DNA of 64,000 bases, taken from Microglena sp. YARC (taxonomy: Eukaryota; Chlorophyta; Chlorophyceae; Chlamydomonadales; Chlamydomonadaceae). Shown in pieces: positions 52,250 to 61,457 of the stretch. The stretch lies in assembly GCA_022414725.1 (NCBI GenBank), contig CM039466.1, positions 14,004,724-14,068,723 on the forward strand, given 5' to 3'. Both the position numbers and the translations under genes were made by a program. Below the pieces are notes generated by a model. It saw nothing but the letters and a program-made list of their open reading frames with translations. It had not been told where the DNA came from and made no database searches. Numbering within the stretch: position 1 is the stretch's first letter; each line of letters begins with the position of its first letter.

Positions 52250-52556
52250 CCAAAACCTGCTTTACATCTTTGCTCCAAGCCCTGGGTGCCTGCTTCAAAC
52301 CATAAAGAGATTTAATTAGCTTGCACACAAGGGGAACATTGTCAGGACCAAGTTCATGAAAGCCCTCAGGCTGGTAGCAGAACAGGTCCAGACCAGGTTC
52401 CAGCTTGGCATTCAAGAATGCAGTCTTGATGTCCAGCTGCCTCACAAACATTTTTTCTATGAGTGATGGCAGCAAGGAGCACACGAAGACCTGCTTTAGA
52501 GGAGACGGGGGCATATACATCATGATAGTCCAGCCCAGGACGTTGCAGAAAACCAC
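52218..52556 (-). pseudogene. copia reverse transcriptase, middle part
   Basis: The useful part reads VRQLDIKTAFLNAKLEPG (first catalytic Asp), YQPEGFHELG, and KLIKSLYGLKQAPRAW, hallmark copia RT blocks. It overlaps the N-terminal RT frame; the frame change lies near 52455. Confidence 0.88.
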
Positions 52557-52803
52557 GAACTACAAAACGAGCTTTAAAACGTAAAGAACCATCAGCCCCA
52601 TGTTTCTTGACAAATAACCATCTGCCAGATAGAATCCTCTGCCTAGGAGGCTGTGGAGTGAGGACCCAAGTGCCATGAGCATGGAGGGAGGCCATCTCAT
52701 CCTTCATAGCCTGCAGCCAGAGATCTCTGTCTGGGTTGGTAGGTAACATTGCAGCTTTATAAGAGAGTTCAGTAGAGGTAGAAATAAAAGCCCCCACGTA
52801 CAA
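52366..52803 (-). pseudogene. copia reverse transcriptase, N-terminal part
   Basis: Reads WLQAMKDEMASLHAHGTWVL, GRWLFVKKHGADGSLRFKAR and FLQRPGLDYHDVYAPVSS, the start of the RVT_2-type domain. The frame is lost after ITHRKN. Confidence 0.85.
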
Positions 52804-53566
52804 GCAGTGTACTTGTACATGGGCAGCGGGGATATCAGCAGTATCAGCAGTAACCGGTAATAAAGCCCCAGCGCAGCACTCATGCGTGGTTGAACAAGGC
52901 CGGCCTCCTTTGCCTCTAAATCGTCGAAGCCTGGGTACACTGGAACACCCCAGCCATACGCAGTATCTGACCCGGACCAGTGTTCGAGGTCATCACTCAC
53001 ATCATCTGTGACGGCCACATCGTCGCAATGCCTGGTCCGGTATAAACCACCAGGTATAGCAGGGGGTGAAGTGATCAACAACTCCCGCGAGCTATCCGAA
53101 TAGGTGGACGGGGGGTGGCGACTAGTGGGCAGTGGACCTGTACTAGGTTCCACTATGACCCGAGGCTGTCCTAATCCTACGACTTCACCGACGAAACGTG
53201 GCGCAGAGGAAGGCCCGGCGACCCCCTGAGATTCGAATAAATTAGAGCTTGAAGGAACATCAGACTCCCCCTGGCCCAATGCCGCCGCACGCGATACAGC
53301 ACCATCATTACCTGGCCTGGGACGCATCGTCATCCCATGACCAGTAAAGCGGTCAACAATCGGGGTTGGTAAAGGGCCCAGGACATTGTCAGTAGTATCA
53401 AGCCCTTTACCGATGATAGCGGCAGGGGTGCGAGAAAAATACTGAGATCCATCATAGGGAAAAAGCCAGGGATACAGTTATAGCTAAACTGTTCATAGAA
53501 GAGCACATCACGACTCTCTACCACCTGGCGCAACTTCGGAACCCAAACAAAATAACCCTTACTCAC
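52704..53566 (-). pseudogene. copia integrase C-terminal region and linker
   Basis: Frame 53566-53330 begins SKGYFVWVPKLRQVVESRDV LFYE, the typical end of copia integrase, then shifts near 53460. Frame 53333-52704 carries a Ser/Pro-rich linker (PRPGNDGAVSRAAALGQGES...) before RT. Alternative-frame reading across 53330-53460 stays coding-like (YDGSQYFSRTPAAIIGKG), supporting a single-base indel. Confidence 0.75.
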
Positions 53567-54903
53567 CAGAGAATACCCAACCAGTCTACCAGAATAACGC
53601 CCTTTTCGTCAAGCTTATTGCGCTTCTTCCCATTCACTAAGGTAACATAGCATGGGCACCCGAACACGCGCAATAACGATACATCAGGTAGAACCCCAAA
53701 GAACAACTCATAAGGAGTCTTGTCACCCTGATTAGGCAGCCGGTTGCGTAGGTAACACGCGGCGAGGAAGGCATAGGGCCAGAAGGACTTAGTGAGCTTA
53801 GACTCCAAGTGAATGCTCCTAGCTACGTTCTGAAGGACCCCATTGTACCGTTCCACAGTCGCATTCTGCAGAGCAGTGTAAGCCATGGACAATTCATGCA
53901 CAGCACCAACCGATTCTAACCAATCCTCGAACCACTTCACTATAAATTCCTTAGCCCTGTCAGACCTAAGACACTTGAAAACAAATCCATGCAGCTGAGT
54001 CATCCATCTGAGGATGGTAGTTTGAACTGCTAAGGGAGCTTCATCCCTGGTTCTCAAGCACAAGACCTCAGCATAGCCAGAGTATTGGTCAGTGAGACAC
54101 AGAACATAAAACTCCCCACGCAAGCCCCTAATATTAAATGGCCCCATGATGTCCAAGTGAAGGCGTTGTAATGGGGCACGGATCCTAGTTTTGCTTTCTT
54201 TAGGAAAAGGGATACGTTTTCCCTTTGCCTTCTGACAAGCATCACATGGGATCTTAGACAGTCTTTGCACCTGTTGGAGAGTGAGGGGTAAGTTCTGAAC
54301 CAAACCCTTCCTTACAAGGTTGTGCATGGCATCATAGCCAGGGTGACCCAGCCGCCTATGCCACAACCATTCAGGAGTGGTAGGGATCACAACTCCACCA
54401 TCCTCATCAACATCAAGAGCAAAAGCTGGATAATCTTCAGCACCATACAAACGGCCACGAGGGGTGTGACAAGGCCTACATGCAAACTTGTACACACCAT
54501 CACTGGAGGCAGGGAAAGACCACAGAACAGAAGAGCCCTGTGTGGCAGTACAACTAAGACTATCAAAAGAAATCTTGCAGTTGTGAGCATGGGCAACAGC
54601 ATTTACTGACATGAGGTTCACCGGACAGTGTGGGATGTAGAGAACATTGGTTAAAGTGATTGGTGTTGGTAACCAATCACTACATAACACAATAGAACCC
54701 TGACCCACAGACCGTTGAACCACACCATCACCAAATTTAACTGCTGGCCCAGTCTCAGAAGCATGAAACACAGTGAACAAAGACATATCACCTGTGATTG
54801 ACATCCCAGCTCCAGAATCAACATGCCAGACACCCTCAGACAGGCTCGGGCTGCAGACATTTGAAAATTTCGCAGTGCAAGAGAAAAGGACAGAGCGTAC
54901 CTC
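53563..54903 (-). CDS. copia protease and integrase
   Basis: In the same frame as Gag and separated from it by one TAG (54906-54904). The first 33 codons lead to WHVDSGAG, the aspartic protease site (Asp codon 54819-54817). Integrase follows: zinc-binding H-x-x-x-x-H (WLWHRRLGHPGYDAMHNL) and CDACQKAKGKR; catalytic triad LHLDIMGP, CLRSDRAKEF and NATVERYNG with exactly 35 residues between the second Asp and the Glu (DX35E). The frame is lost at ...LDEKG near 53600, where one G appears to be missing from a GGG run before the LVGYS motif. Confidence 0.88.
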   Translation of the reverse strand, partial: EVRSVLFSCTAKFSNVCSPSLSEGVWHVDSGAGMSITGDMSLFTVFHASETGPAVKFGDGVVQRSVGQGSIVLCSDWLPTPITLTNVLYIPHCPVNLMSVNAVAHAHNCKISFDSLSCTATQGSSVLWSFPASSDGVYKFACRPCHTPRGRLYGAEDYPAFALDVDEDGGVVIPTTPEWLWHRRLGHPGYDAMHNLVRKGLVQNLPLTLQQVQRLSKIPCDACQKAKGKRIPFPKESKTRIRAPLQRLHLDIMGPFNIRGLRGEFYVLCLTDQYSGYAEVLCLRTRDEAPLAVQTTILRWMTQLHGFVFKCLRSDRAKEFIVKWFEDWLESVGAVHELSMAYTALQNATVERYNGVLQNVARSIHLESKLTKSFWPYAFLAACYLRNRLPNQGDKTPYELFFGVLPDVSLLRVFGCPCYVTLVNGKKRNKLDEKGVILVDWLGILW

Positions 54904-56277
54904 CTATTTCTTGTCCAAAGCATACCCATCAATCTGAGCCTGCAAGGAGGCCAGCTGCCGCGGAGTAAGCACACCTGGAAGGGCCAAGGCCATGGGCACC
55001 GGATTGGTAACCGGTGCACCAGGCTTGGTCTTACGCAGGTGCGGATGCTTCGTGAAACAGCGATCCTCCGAGTGGGTCGTCTTGCTGAGGCATGGGCCCC
55101 AAGTGCAATCCAGACGTCGCTTGTTGGAACCAGAACCCTGAGAACCAGATCCCTGCCCACGCTGAAACGCAGCATTGGCAGGAAACTGGGGAGCGTCCCG
55201 GGACCAACCAGGATGCCTGGAGTCGGACCTGGGGAGAGCAATGTTCAAAATGTCGAGAGACCGATATGCCTCTAGACAAGACCAGTAATCTACAGTCTGT
55301 CTGTTAGCCAACATCATACCGTACTGGATCCGCAGCGATTCAAATCGGATCAAACGGATCCCATTCACAATGGTTTCCATGGCGTGGCGCTGAGTGACAG
55401 GATGTCCAGCACTGCGGAGGTCAGTGCACAGACTGCGAACCATGCGAAAGAAATCATCGACACGGTCAGAAGGGCCCATGTGCGCATTATGAAGTTCGAT
55501 ACGCATGAGAGGGACTCTAGAGGCAAGGGCATCAGACTGCGTCTTCCGGATATCCAAAAGGATATCCCGAGGGGTGGCAAAGTCCTGGTATACCTTGACC
55601 ATATCGTCCTCCATGTTCGCGAGCATCATAGTTAAACACATGAACTCCTGACGTTCGAGAGGCAGTGCACTGAAACCCAACAGTGCAGGATCAAACCGAG
55701 ACTCACCATGAATGAGGGTATTAGACCCAGCTCCAATCGCAGAAGGGACAGGAGCCAAGGACCTACGAATGTCCATGAAATACTCCGCAGCAAGACCAGC
55801 GTCAAGAGCGCGCTGGTCGTCTATGTTCCTAATCACAGGAATGGACCTCGCAACACTCATAAGCAGCTCGAAATCTGGGCTAACAGGACACCGAGGGACA
55901 GGCACTCGCACAAAACTGATAACCAAGCTTCTCGTGATCACTACGCCTCGTACCTCCAAAGGAAACACCATGATCTGGGGGATACAGAATCCAGAAGTGA
56001 CTGGACCAAGAAAAGAACGACACCTGGTACCAAGCTCAGAGAAAGCCATCACTCGGCGATGCCTCAGCTTCACACTAACATTTGCCATTGTAGCCTGCAT
56101 ATCCATCCGACCGTACAAAGAGCGGTTCAAGGACTCACCATCCCGTCGATCCTGGTTGATCAGGCGTAGTCCCGCAAGTTTAAAGTCGGAGGAGATCCAC
56201 CAGTGAGCAGATGCTCCAAGATTCGCATGACCGCGTATATAGCATAGGAGAGGGCCAGGGGCAGGAGGCAGCTCCAC
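54904..56277 (-). CDS. copia Gag, main frame
   Basis: About 457 codons ending KK-TAG. Contains the copia-type Gag core (LERQEFMCLTMMLANMEDDM, FATPRDILLDIRKTQSDALA, MRIELHNAHMGPSDRVDDFF), then a Ser/Gly-rich segment and a C-terminal knuckle-like cluster CTWGPCLSKTTHSEDRC, i.e. CX4CX5HX4C with longer spacing than the usual CX2CX4HX4C. Gag would assemble into virus-like particles in the cytoplasm. The first ~60 codons overlap another coding-like frame, so the Met at 56277 is not necessarily the start. Confidence 0.8.
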   Translation of the reverse strand: MELPPAPGPLLCYIRGHANLGASAHWWISSDFKLAGLRLINQDRRDGESLNRSLYGRMDMQATMANVSVKLRHRRVMAFSELGTRCRSFLGPVTSGFCIPQIMVFPLEVRGVVITRSLVISFVRVPVPRCPVSPDFELLMSVARSIPVIRNIDDQRALDAGLAAEYFMDIRRSLAPVPSAIGAGSNTLIHGESRFDPALLGFSALPLERQEFMCLTMMLANMEDDMVKVYQDFATPRDILLDIRKTQSDALASRVPLMRIELHNAHMGPSDRVDDFFRMVRSLCTDLRSAGHPVTQRHAMETIVNGIRLIRFESLRIQYGMMLANRQTVDYWSCLEAYRSLDILNIALPRSDSRHPGWSRDAPQFPANAAFQRGQGSGSQGSGSNKRRLDCTWGPCLSKTTHSEDRCFTKHPHLRKTKPGAPVTNPVPMALALPGVLTPRQLASLQAQIDGYALDKK

Positions 56278-56985
56278 CGGCGGAGGCGGAGGGGTTCCAG
56301 GGAGGCACCAGCAGCAGAGGTGCGTGCAGAGGAAACAGCAGCCTCGCGAGAGCGAGTGTGGTAGCCAGGGAGGCCACGCTCCATGGGGGCAGATGCAGAG
56401 GAAAAAGAAGCAAAGCCCTTCAAGAAAGTGGGCTTAGCCACCTCCGGGTAAGCCGGGGGAACAGGCTCAAAGGGAGGCGCCGACGAAGGCTGAGGCTGAT
56501 ACACAGGCGAAAGCTCTCGATTAGGCATCTGCTGATCAGCAGGCTCATACACCGGCGAAACAGCGGAAGTCTCAAAGACACGAGTGGCAGCAGCAGATGG
56601 GGTCACGCCACGAAGTCAGCACTCGTAGCACTCTTCAAGTCCTCCTCATCATCAGTAGTAGTAGAGTAGTCTTCATCATAATTGAAGGGACGCAATGAGG
56701 CTGCGGGTCTGATGCACAACGGATGATCTGTGTCTGTACACAACACAGCTTCATCAGGACATCCTCAACATCAGAGGACAGGCGTCGAACATTGAGAGAA
56801 GGAACCGTAAAGTTGGAGGATTGATCGGGGGGGGTTACTTCCTTGATGGCGGAAGGACCCTCCTCTCCGGCAGCAGAGGCCGCTGGCGCGCAGTCGTCTA
56901 GCCAATCTAGAGGAACCTTCACCCCCGTTGGGAGGATTCGGTCGCATCCATTGCTCACAATGACACTGCGGATCCACGAGCCCAT
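56160..56985 (-). pseudogene. copia Gag, N-terminal region in shifted frames
   Basis: From Met 56985 (about 100 bp inside the 5' LTR) the frame reads MGSWIRSVIVSNGCDRILPT to about 56690. An alternative frame reads NYDEDYSTTTDDEEDLKSAT, and from 56606 a third reads a Pro/Glu-rich segment (VYEPADQQMPNRELSPVYQP). The three pieces together look like one disordered N-terminus broken by small indels. Confidence 0.6.
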
Positions 56986-57084
56986 GAAACACCATTAAGT
57001 TTGGTAAGTTTCACAAAGCCGGCAGGAGGCCCTCGCGGAAGTTGCATTATCAAAGCAGTGGTAGTGATGAGGAGCCCAGTAACC

Positions 57085-57408
57085 TATCAGCTTGAAATCA
57101 CTCCGGTAGAGTGGACAGTAGATTAAAGCAGCGGAACAGACGCACCCAATCTATACACGGAGACAAGGATAACGTTACAGACACAGGAGACCCATAAAGG
57201 GCACCTGTGGTGAAAGGAGGCGGTAGACAGGAACCTAACAGGGTACAGATCAGACCGGAGACGTAGGTGACAGGAAGCTGCCACTGAGTCATCTCAAGAT
57301 GACTCAGTCCCACGGGAAGCTGGCTCAGGAGAGCCGATAGTTCTAAGGGAGTACATAAGTAGTCACCAAGTCATAAAACGCGTGAGAGCACCGCTATACA
57401 TGCTGATA
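57085..57408 (-). repeat. 5' LTR of the copia element (324 bp)
   Basis: Same length and ends as 50498-50821 (TATCAGC...GCTGATA on the + strand). Followed on the + strand by GGAGC, the target duplication. Confidence 0.93.
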
Positions 57409-57409
57409 G

Positions 57410-57589
57410 GAGCATACTTATGTATGAAGGGATTTGAACCCCCAGTAGGTGGGACCCCTTAGGCCCTTACATAAACCAGCGCCACTGGCTATACTAAGCG
57501 GATACAACAGTTTTTTAAAACTTGTGAAAGGACTATCACCCCAGGAAGTAGGTCTCCAGACACAAACCAGCGACACTTAGGATTCAGTT
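57410..57589. other. Right-hand 37-bp direct repeat and flank with a B-box-like motif
   Basis: 57410-57446 equals 50262-50298. It contains, on the minus strand, CTGGGGGTTCAAATCCCTT, which can form a T-arm-like hairpin around TTCAAAT. The minus-strand sequence 5' of it includes TATAGCCAGTGGCGCTGG, but no complete tRNA fold was found. Confidence 0.5.
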
Positions 57590-57735
57590 CGAATTTGTAT
57601 TGCAAAAAGCGCAAAAATGCTTGCTGTGCCCACAGGGAGTTGCAAAAAACTGTGCGAAACGCCGAAACGCGCAGTTGGGCTCAAAAAGGCAGCGTGCCAG
57701 CACGCAAAAGCCACTATTGGAAGTACCCTGATGAT
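57590..57735 (+). mobile_element. GCGC-rich MITE-like element, copy 3 (truncated)
   Basis: GCAAAAAGCGCAAAAATGCT, GCCCACAGGGAGTTGCAAAA and AACGCCGAAACGCGCAG, then the right end GGAAGTACCCTG. The left end is missing. Confidence 0.6.
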
Positions 57736-58135
57736 GACGATGATTACATTTTTCCTGGTGCCCTAGTGGACTCCAAATGTGCCCTCGGCTTGATAGAGTA
57801 AACAGGGAGGTAGGCTACAAATGTGCCCTCGGCTTGACAGAGTCAAGGGGTCGCGTGTCACAAGGTACGACTTATAAGTCGTACCATGACACATTACAAG
57901 AAAACCAGTAATAAGATAGATCCGTACAAGATCATAAATACCGCCCAATCAATGTGGCCGTTTTGCATATCACGTCAATCCGTCTCTTATACGTATAAAC
58001 TACAGGTCACGTCAACCCGTTTTGTACACGTGTAAAACTGCATATCACGTCAACCCGTTTCTTATACGTTTAGAACTCAGGTCACGTCAACCAGTTTCTT
58101 GTGCGTGTATAACTGCATATCACGTCAACCCGTTG
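57736..58135 (+). repeat. Duplicated ATGTGCCCTCGGCTTGA segment and ~43-bp CACGTCAACCCGTTT repeat
   Basis: CAAATGTGCCCTCGGCTTGA occurs at 57774 and 57819. 57965-58135 has four units of ATCACGTCAACCCGTTTCTT plus ATACGT(A/T)TA(A/G)AACT. Confidence 0.7.
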
Positions 58136-58189
58136 GTCGGCCTCCTAAGGGGGACAGACCCATGCGAAAGAAAGATTACAAGGGGCTCG

Positions 58190-58300
58190 TGTCCTAGCAG
58201 TGAAACAACACCGCCCTAAAGTCGGACTCGAGAAACCACTCGCTGTCTTCCGGCGGCAGGGCTCGAACTCCGGTCTCCGAAGTAGTAACGACCGGGTCTG
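58190..58300 (-). other. tRNA-like sequence with pol III box motifs
   Basis: On the minus strand GGCGGTATGGTCCAGACCCG is followed by GAGTTCGAGCCC (B-box-like). GGCGGTA can pair with TGCCGCC, but the T-stem spacing is wrong for a real tRNA. Best read as a tRNA-derived repeat fragment. Confidence 0.35.
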
Positions 58301-58630
58301 GACCATACCGCCCTCCAGACTGGGCACTCCTATGCGATACTTTCGCGATATCGTCACATCTTCACATCTTCAAATCGTCACATTTTATACACATAATTCG
58401 CTAGTTTCTCTATGCCTTGGTAGTTCGCATTGCTTGTTCTCAAGCCTTTTATTTGCTCTTTCATACGCTTTTTTGGAGGTCACCTCCTGGACCAGGTTCT
58501 GAGGGGTATGTTGCCCAAACCCTCACTGTTATAAAACTGTCCAGCTGCCTCGGCGCTGTTCAGTCTCGGCATTGATTTTTGCTGAGTATGTAACTATATC
58601 CTCTCTCTTTCCCAAGATCGCCGGTCAAAA

Positions 58631-58939
58631 TTGCCGGTTAATCTGACTGGCCTGAACTCTTTCCGACTCGTGTTCGATTCCCGTCGGGGGCGGATTACCT
58701 CTGAGAGCTCTTTTTCGCTTACGTATCTCAGGGTTGCGGACTGTAGACGCGGCGTTTTCATTTGTCGTTTCCCTCCTGTCCTGTGGACTCAGTCTAGGGA
58801 CCTGGAGCATGTCTACGATTTCCCCTTGAATAATTCGCTTCTTCGTGACTCTCGTAGCTCATTACATCAGCGCATTGTGCTTGACAAGGAAATCTGCTGT
58901 TTCGCACTAGTTCCTGCAGGTTGCGAAGTAGCGAAGTAG
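58631..58939 (+). CDS. Hypothetical 102-residue protein or fragment
   Basis: An open frame MPVNLTGLNSFRLVFDSRRG ... DLEHVYDFPLNNSLLRDSRS ... FALVPAGCEVAK with ordinary, non-repetitive composition, unlike most frames here. TTATAAAA lies about 100 bp upstream (58530-58537). No family was recognised. It may be a fragment of a mobile-element gene or chance. Confidence 0.25.
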   Translation: MPVNLTGLNSFRLVFDSRRGRITSESSFSLTYLRVADCRRGVFICRFPPVLWTQSRDLEHVYDFPLNNSLLRDSRSSLHQRIVLDKEICCFALVPAGCEVAK

Positions 58940-59071
58940 CAACTGTAGCCTCGGGAGTTGCTGCACCTGCCTCCATGGAACTTGGGGAAGTCAGTGAGCT
59001 AATAAGTTCATTAGCCTTCCAGGGCACTTAGTTGAATAATAATGCCATGCCATGCTACATTGATTCTTGAA

Positions 59072-59098
59072 CCCCCCCCCCCCCCCCCCCCCCCCCCC
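59072..59098 (+). repeat. Poly-C run
   Basis: 27 consecutive Cs. Confidence 0.98.
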
Positions 59099-59680
59099 AA
59101 TATTAAATTGAACGGATAAGTAAAGCAACTGCTTGTGCATCCATCACCAAGGAGGCTGCCACTGCTGCTTGACGAACATTACACCACCCCCGGGACCGAC
59201 CTCCAGGGGACCCGCCAGGGCCCCCTACTATTTCTTATACGAAAAAAAACGAATTATTCTACAATATAATTAAATCGTCATCTCATTTAGGATGATAATT
59301 TAATCGTGCAATTCTCATCGCATTTTCTATAAATTTTACTCAGTATTTCCATCTTTCGAAGGAATCAGGATCCATGACCAGCTCCATGCTGGAGTCTTTA
59401 TCCAACAGGTACAATTTTCATTTTCTAAAAAACAAACCTCAGATCATAACGGACATTCTAATATGAAATGCATTTCATCTTATGTCACTCTTTTACCATC
59501 AATCACCATATCACAGCAACTGAAATTCTGCCAGAACGAGAGGTAATCATTTCTGATTGAATATTTAAGTTGTGAGCTTGAATACGTAGTCTCGCTATGC
59601 ATTTAATATCATCCCTATTATCTAATTAGTTAGTGTATGCGGAACTATGGTTTGCTCCTCTGAGATCATCCAATTTGCAT
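59099..59680. other. No gene seen
   Basis: AT-richer unique sequence without arrays, exons or dispersed elements that I can recognise. Confidence 0.4.
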
Positions 59681-59925
59681 ACATTACATTACATTACATT
59701 ACATTACATTACATTACATTACATTACATTACATTACATTACATTACATTACATTACATTACATTACATTACATTACATTACATTACATTACATTACATG
59801 TTAAAGTCTACTTGACACCGCGAGGGTGTATGAGACTCTGTGCTTTAAACAAAAAGAAAAAGCACTCATAAAGCAAAAAAACCCATTACATCAGGGGTGT
59901 GTCGAGGACAAACAAACCAAACTCC
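59681..59925 (+). mobile_element. Dispersed element with (ACATT)n head, copy 2
   Basis: About 23 ACATT pentamers (59681-59798), then GTTAAAGTCTACTTGACACC and the same ~125-bp body as 10004-10130, ending GTCGAGGACAAACAAACCAAA. Confidence 0.8.
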
Positions 59926-60189
59926 CAACCACCGTTTTGGTGGCGTAGGTATTAAACCCCCTAGAGAAGGACCCAGATCTCAACCACTTACAGTGGCGGA
60001 GGTAAGAAGCTAACAAATGAGAAGTCACAAGAAGAAAAAAAGGGATAATACGTAATAGTTTTCAGACCGGCCCCTTGGTTATCACCAAGATTCCCGGGGT
60101 TCACTGAACTCAGGGGTTGTAAGTCAACGTCTGTTATTTTTTATCCTGCATCATTTTTTATCAGTCAATCTTGCTCAATGACGTCTGGC
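59926..60189. other. No gene seen
   Basis: Unique sequence; GGTTATCACCAAGATTCCCG and neighbouring sequence show no copy elsewhere in the window. Confidence 0.35.
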
Positions 60190-60202
60190 TATCTTAAAGA
60201 AT

Positions 60203-60297
60203 TGAAATTGAAATTGTTACATTCGTGTAATACCGTTACTCACAGGACGTGAAGTTAAGGACACCATAGCGTAAGCCGGAGCTAGCTATAGTCACCG
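60203..60297 (-). mobile_element. ~95-bp short retroposon-like element with 13-bp target duplication, copy 4
   Basis: TGAAATTGAAATTGTTACAT ... GCCGGAGCTAGCTATAGTCA CCG, flanked by TATCTTAAAGAAT at 60190-60202 and 60298-60310. Perfect 13-bp target duplication. Confidence 0.85.
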
Positions 60298-60323
60298 TAT
60301 CTTAAAGAATATCATAGCATTTT

Positions 60324-60525
60324 TGGCGGAGCCCCCTCTTCAAGGAATCAAGGGGGCGGGAGCCCCCAGGGTTACCCATTTGTCCGTTTGACCGACCGGA
60401 AAATTTCTTGCCCGCCCGACACGTCAGCCGACGGTCGCGTAACTAACTCGCTTCGGTCAGCTCCATCGTTGCCACCTTTCGTTCCGCTGCCAACACACTC
60501 CGCCAATTTTCCGCGTCGCTGCATA
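60324..60525 (+). mobile_element. GGCGGAGCCCCCTCTT element, copy 2
   Basis: GGCGGAGCCCCCTCTTCAAG, GGGGGCGGGAGCCCCCAGGG, CCGACGGTCGCGTAACTAAC, TCGCTTCGGTCAGCTCCATC, CCAACACACTCCGCCAATTT. Inverse of 45165-45325 and without its 29-bp expansion. Confidence 0.7.
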
Positions 60526-60812
60526 GAACTTGTTCTATAATTTTCACCTTATATCTGAATGCATCTCAGTAATCCATGAGACTAGCATTGTGTGTTGCTA
60601 TATCTGATTGCCATTAGAACATTCTCTGAATAGTTCCACATTTTCCTTCGAGACCATGAGACGTATTAATATTACCCAGGCGGTCTGGATCCCACACTTA
60701 TGTCCTGGCAGACTTAGGGATGTGTAGTCTTAATGCTACACATCCGTGGCCTGTCAAGTCACGAACACACACTGGGAATGAGACTATGACTGGATTGAAT
60801 CCCTGTTCAACA
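60526..60812. other. No gene seen
   Basis: Unique sequence; GATGTGTAG...CTACACATC is an inverted pair at about 60719-60748. Confidence 0.35.
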
Positions 60813-60990
60813 TTTGGCTCAATGGCAGAGCGACTTGAACGATGCAGGTGCCAGGTTCGAATCCCCACGGGCGTGCTTAAGTGTAATGAAGCCGCCATGG
60901 TAGCTTTGTCCAGGTAAAGTAGCAGCCCGTTCCCTACCGCCGTAAGATGGGGCTCCCTTAATACCACGCCCCACCAGGCGTTATCATTAC
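60813..60990 (+). mobile_element. tRNA-derived SINE-like element, copy 5 (best preserved head)
   Basis: An A-box-like TGGCTCAATGGCAGAG (60815-60830) and B-box-like AGGTTCGAATCCCC (60853-60866), then GAAGCCGCCATGGTAGCTTT, GTCCAGGTAAAGTAGCAGCC and CGCCGTAAGATGGGGCTCCC, ending GGCGTTATCATTAC. Box spacing (~35 bp) is compatible with a tRNA-type pol III promoter. Confidence 0.7.
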
Positions 60991-61049
60991 TGGATTGACT
61001 TAGAAACGATAGGGTATCTCTAGCACACCAGTATTTCCTCAGCTTGCTA

Positions 61050-61457
61050 TCGCTATAGAGGTGGGTTTGATGAGCCCATTCCTATCCGGCCCTCCTAGTT
61101 GCAGTAGGAGAGAAGAAGCAGGCTGGTTTGTGAGTGTGGCGTGTCTGCGCAGCCTGTTTGGATATGCCTTTACTGGCTAGACTGTATAAGCACACACTAC
61201 TACACATCAGGCACAGCCTAAGGAGTCACTGTCACTATCGAGGTGGGTTCAATGATCCCACTCTTACCCAGCCCACCTAGAAGCAGTAGTAAGAAGAAGC
61301 AGGCTGGGCTTTGATTGTAGGGCATCTATGTAGCCTGTTTCGATACGCCTTTACCAGCTAGACTGTAAAAACACACACTACTACAGAACAGGGACAGCCT
61401 CAGGAGTCACTGTCACTGTGGAGGTGGGTTCAATGATCCCACTCCTACCCAGCCCAC
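61050..61457 (-). repeat. ~190-bp donor-side copies of the protease exon at 61458
   Basis: AGAGGTGGGTTTGATGAGCC / TTCAATGATCCCACTC and CAGCC(C/T)(A/G)CCTAG(A/T)(A/T)GCA recur at about 61060, 61245 and 61430. On the minus strand each unit carries (C)TTCTAG|GTGGGCTGGG, the exon end plus donor, and AAGCAGGCTG(G/T) in place of the rest of the exon. Confidence 0.75.

Larger units (their letters stand above)
50498..57408 (-). mobile_element. Complete Ty1/copia LTR retrotransposon
   Basis: LTR-to-LTR element on the minus strand. It has 324-bp LTRs at both ends, a 5-bp target duplication GGAGC (50493-50497 and 57409-57413), Gag, then protease, integrase, reverse transcriptase and RNase H in that order, which defines the copia superfamily. 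LTRs differ only by two single-base indels, indicating very recent insertion. Pol is broken by at least four single-base frame changes. The LTR termini read TATCAGC...GCTGATA instead of TG...CA. The 18 bases after the 5' LTR (GGTTACTGGGCTCCTCAT) would hold the primer-binding site; they do not start with TGG, but faintly resemble the complement of an initiator-tRNA anticodon loop, as used by Drosophila copia. Confidence 0.93.

Noticed and set aside
54322..56669. Plus-strand open frames across the Gag/Pol region
   Set aside because: Antisense shadows of the copia genes; no family resemblance.
58190..58300. A genuine tRNA gene on the minus strand
   Set aside because: A 7-bp acceptor-like pairing exists, but the T-arm cannot be formed with correct spacing and no anticodon arm is evident.
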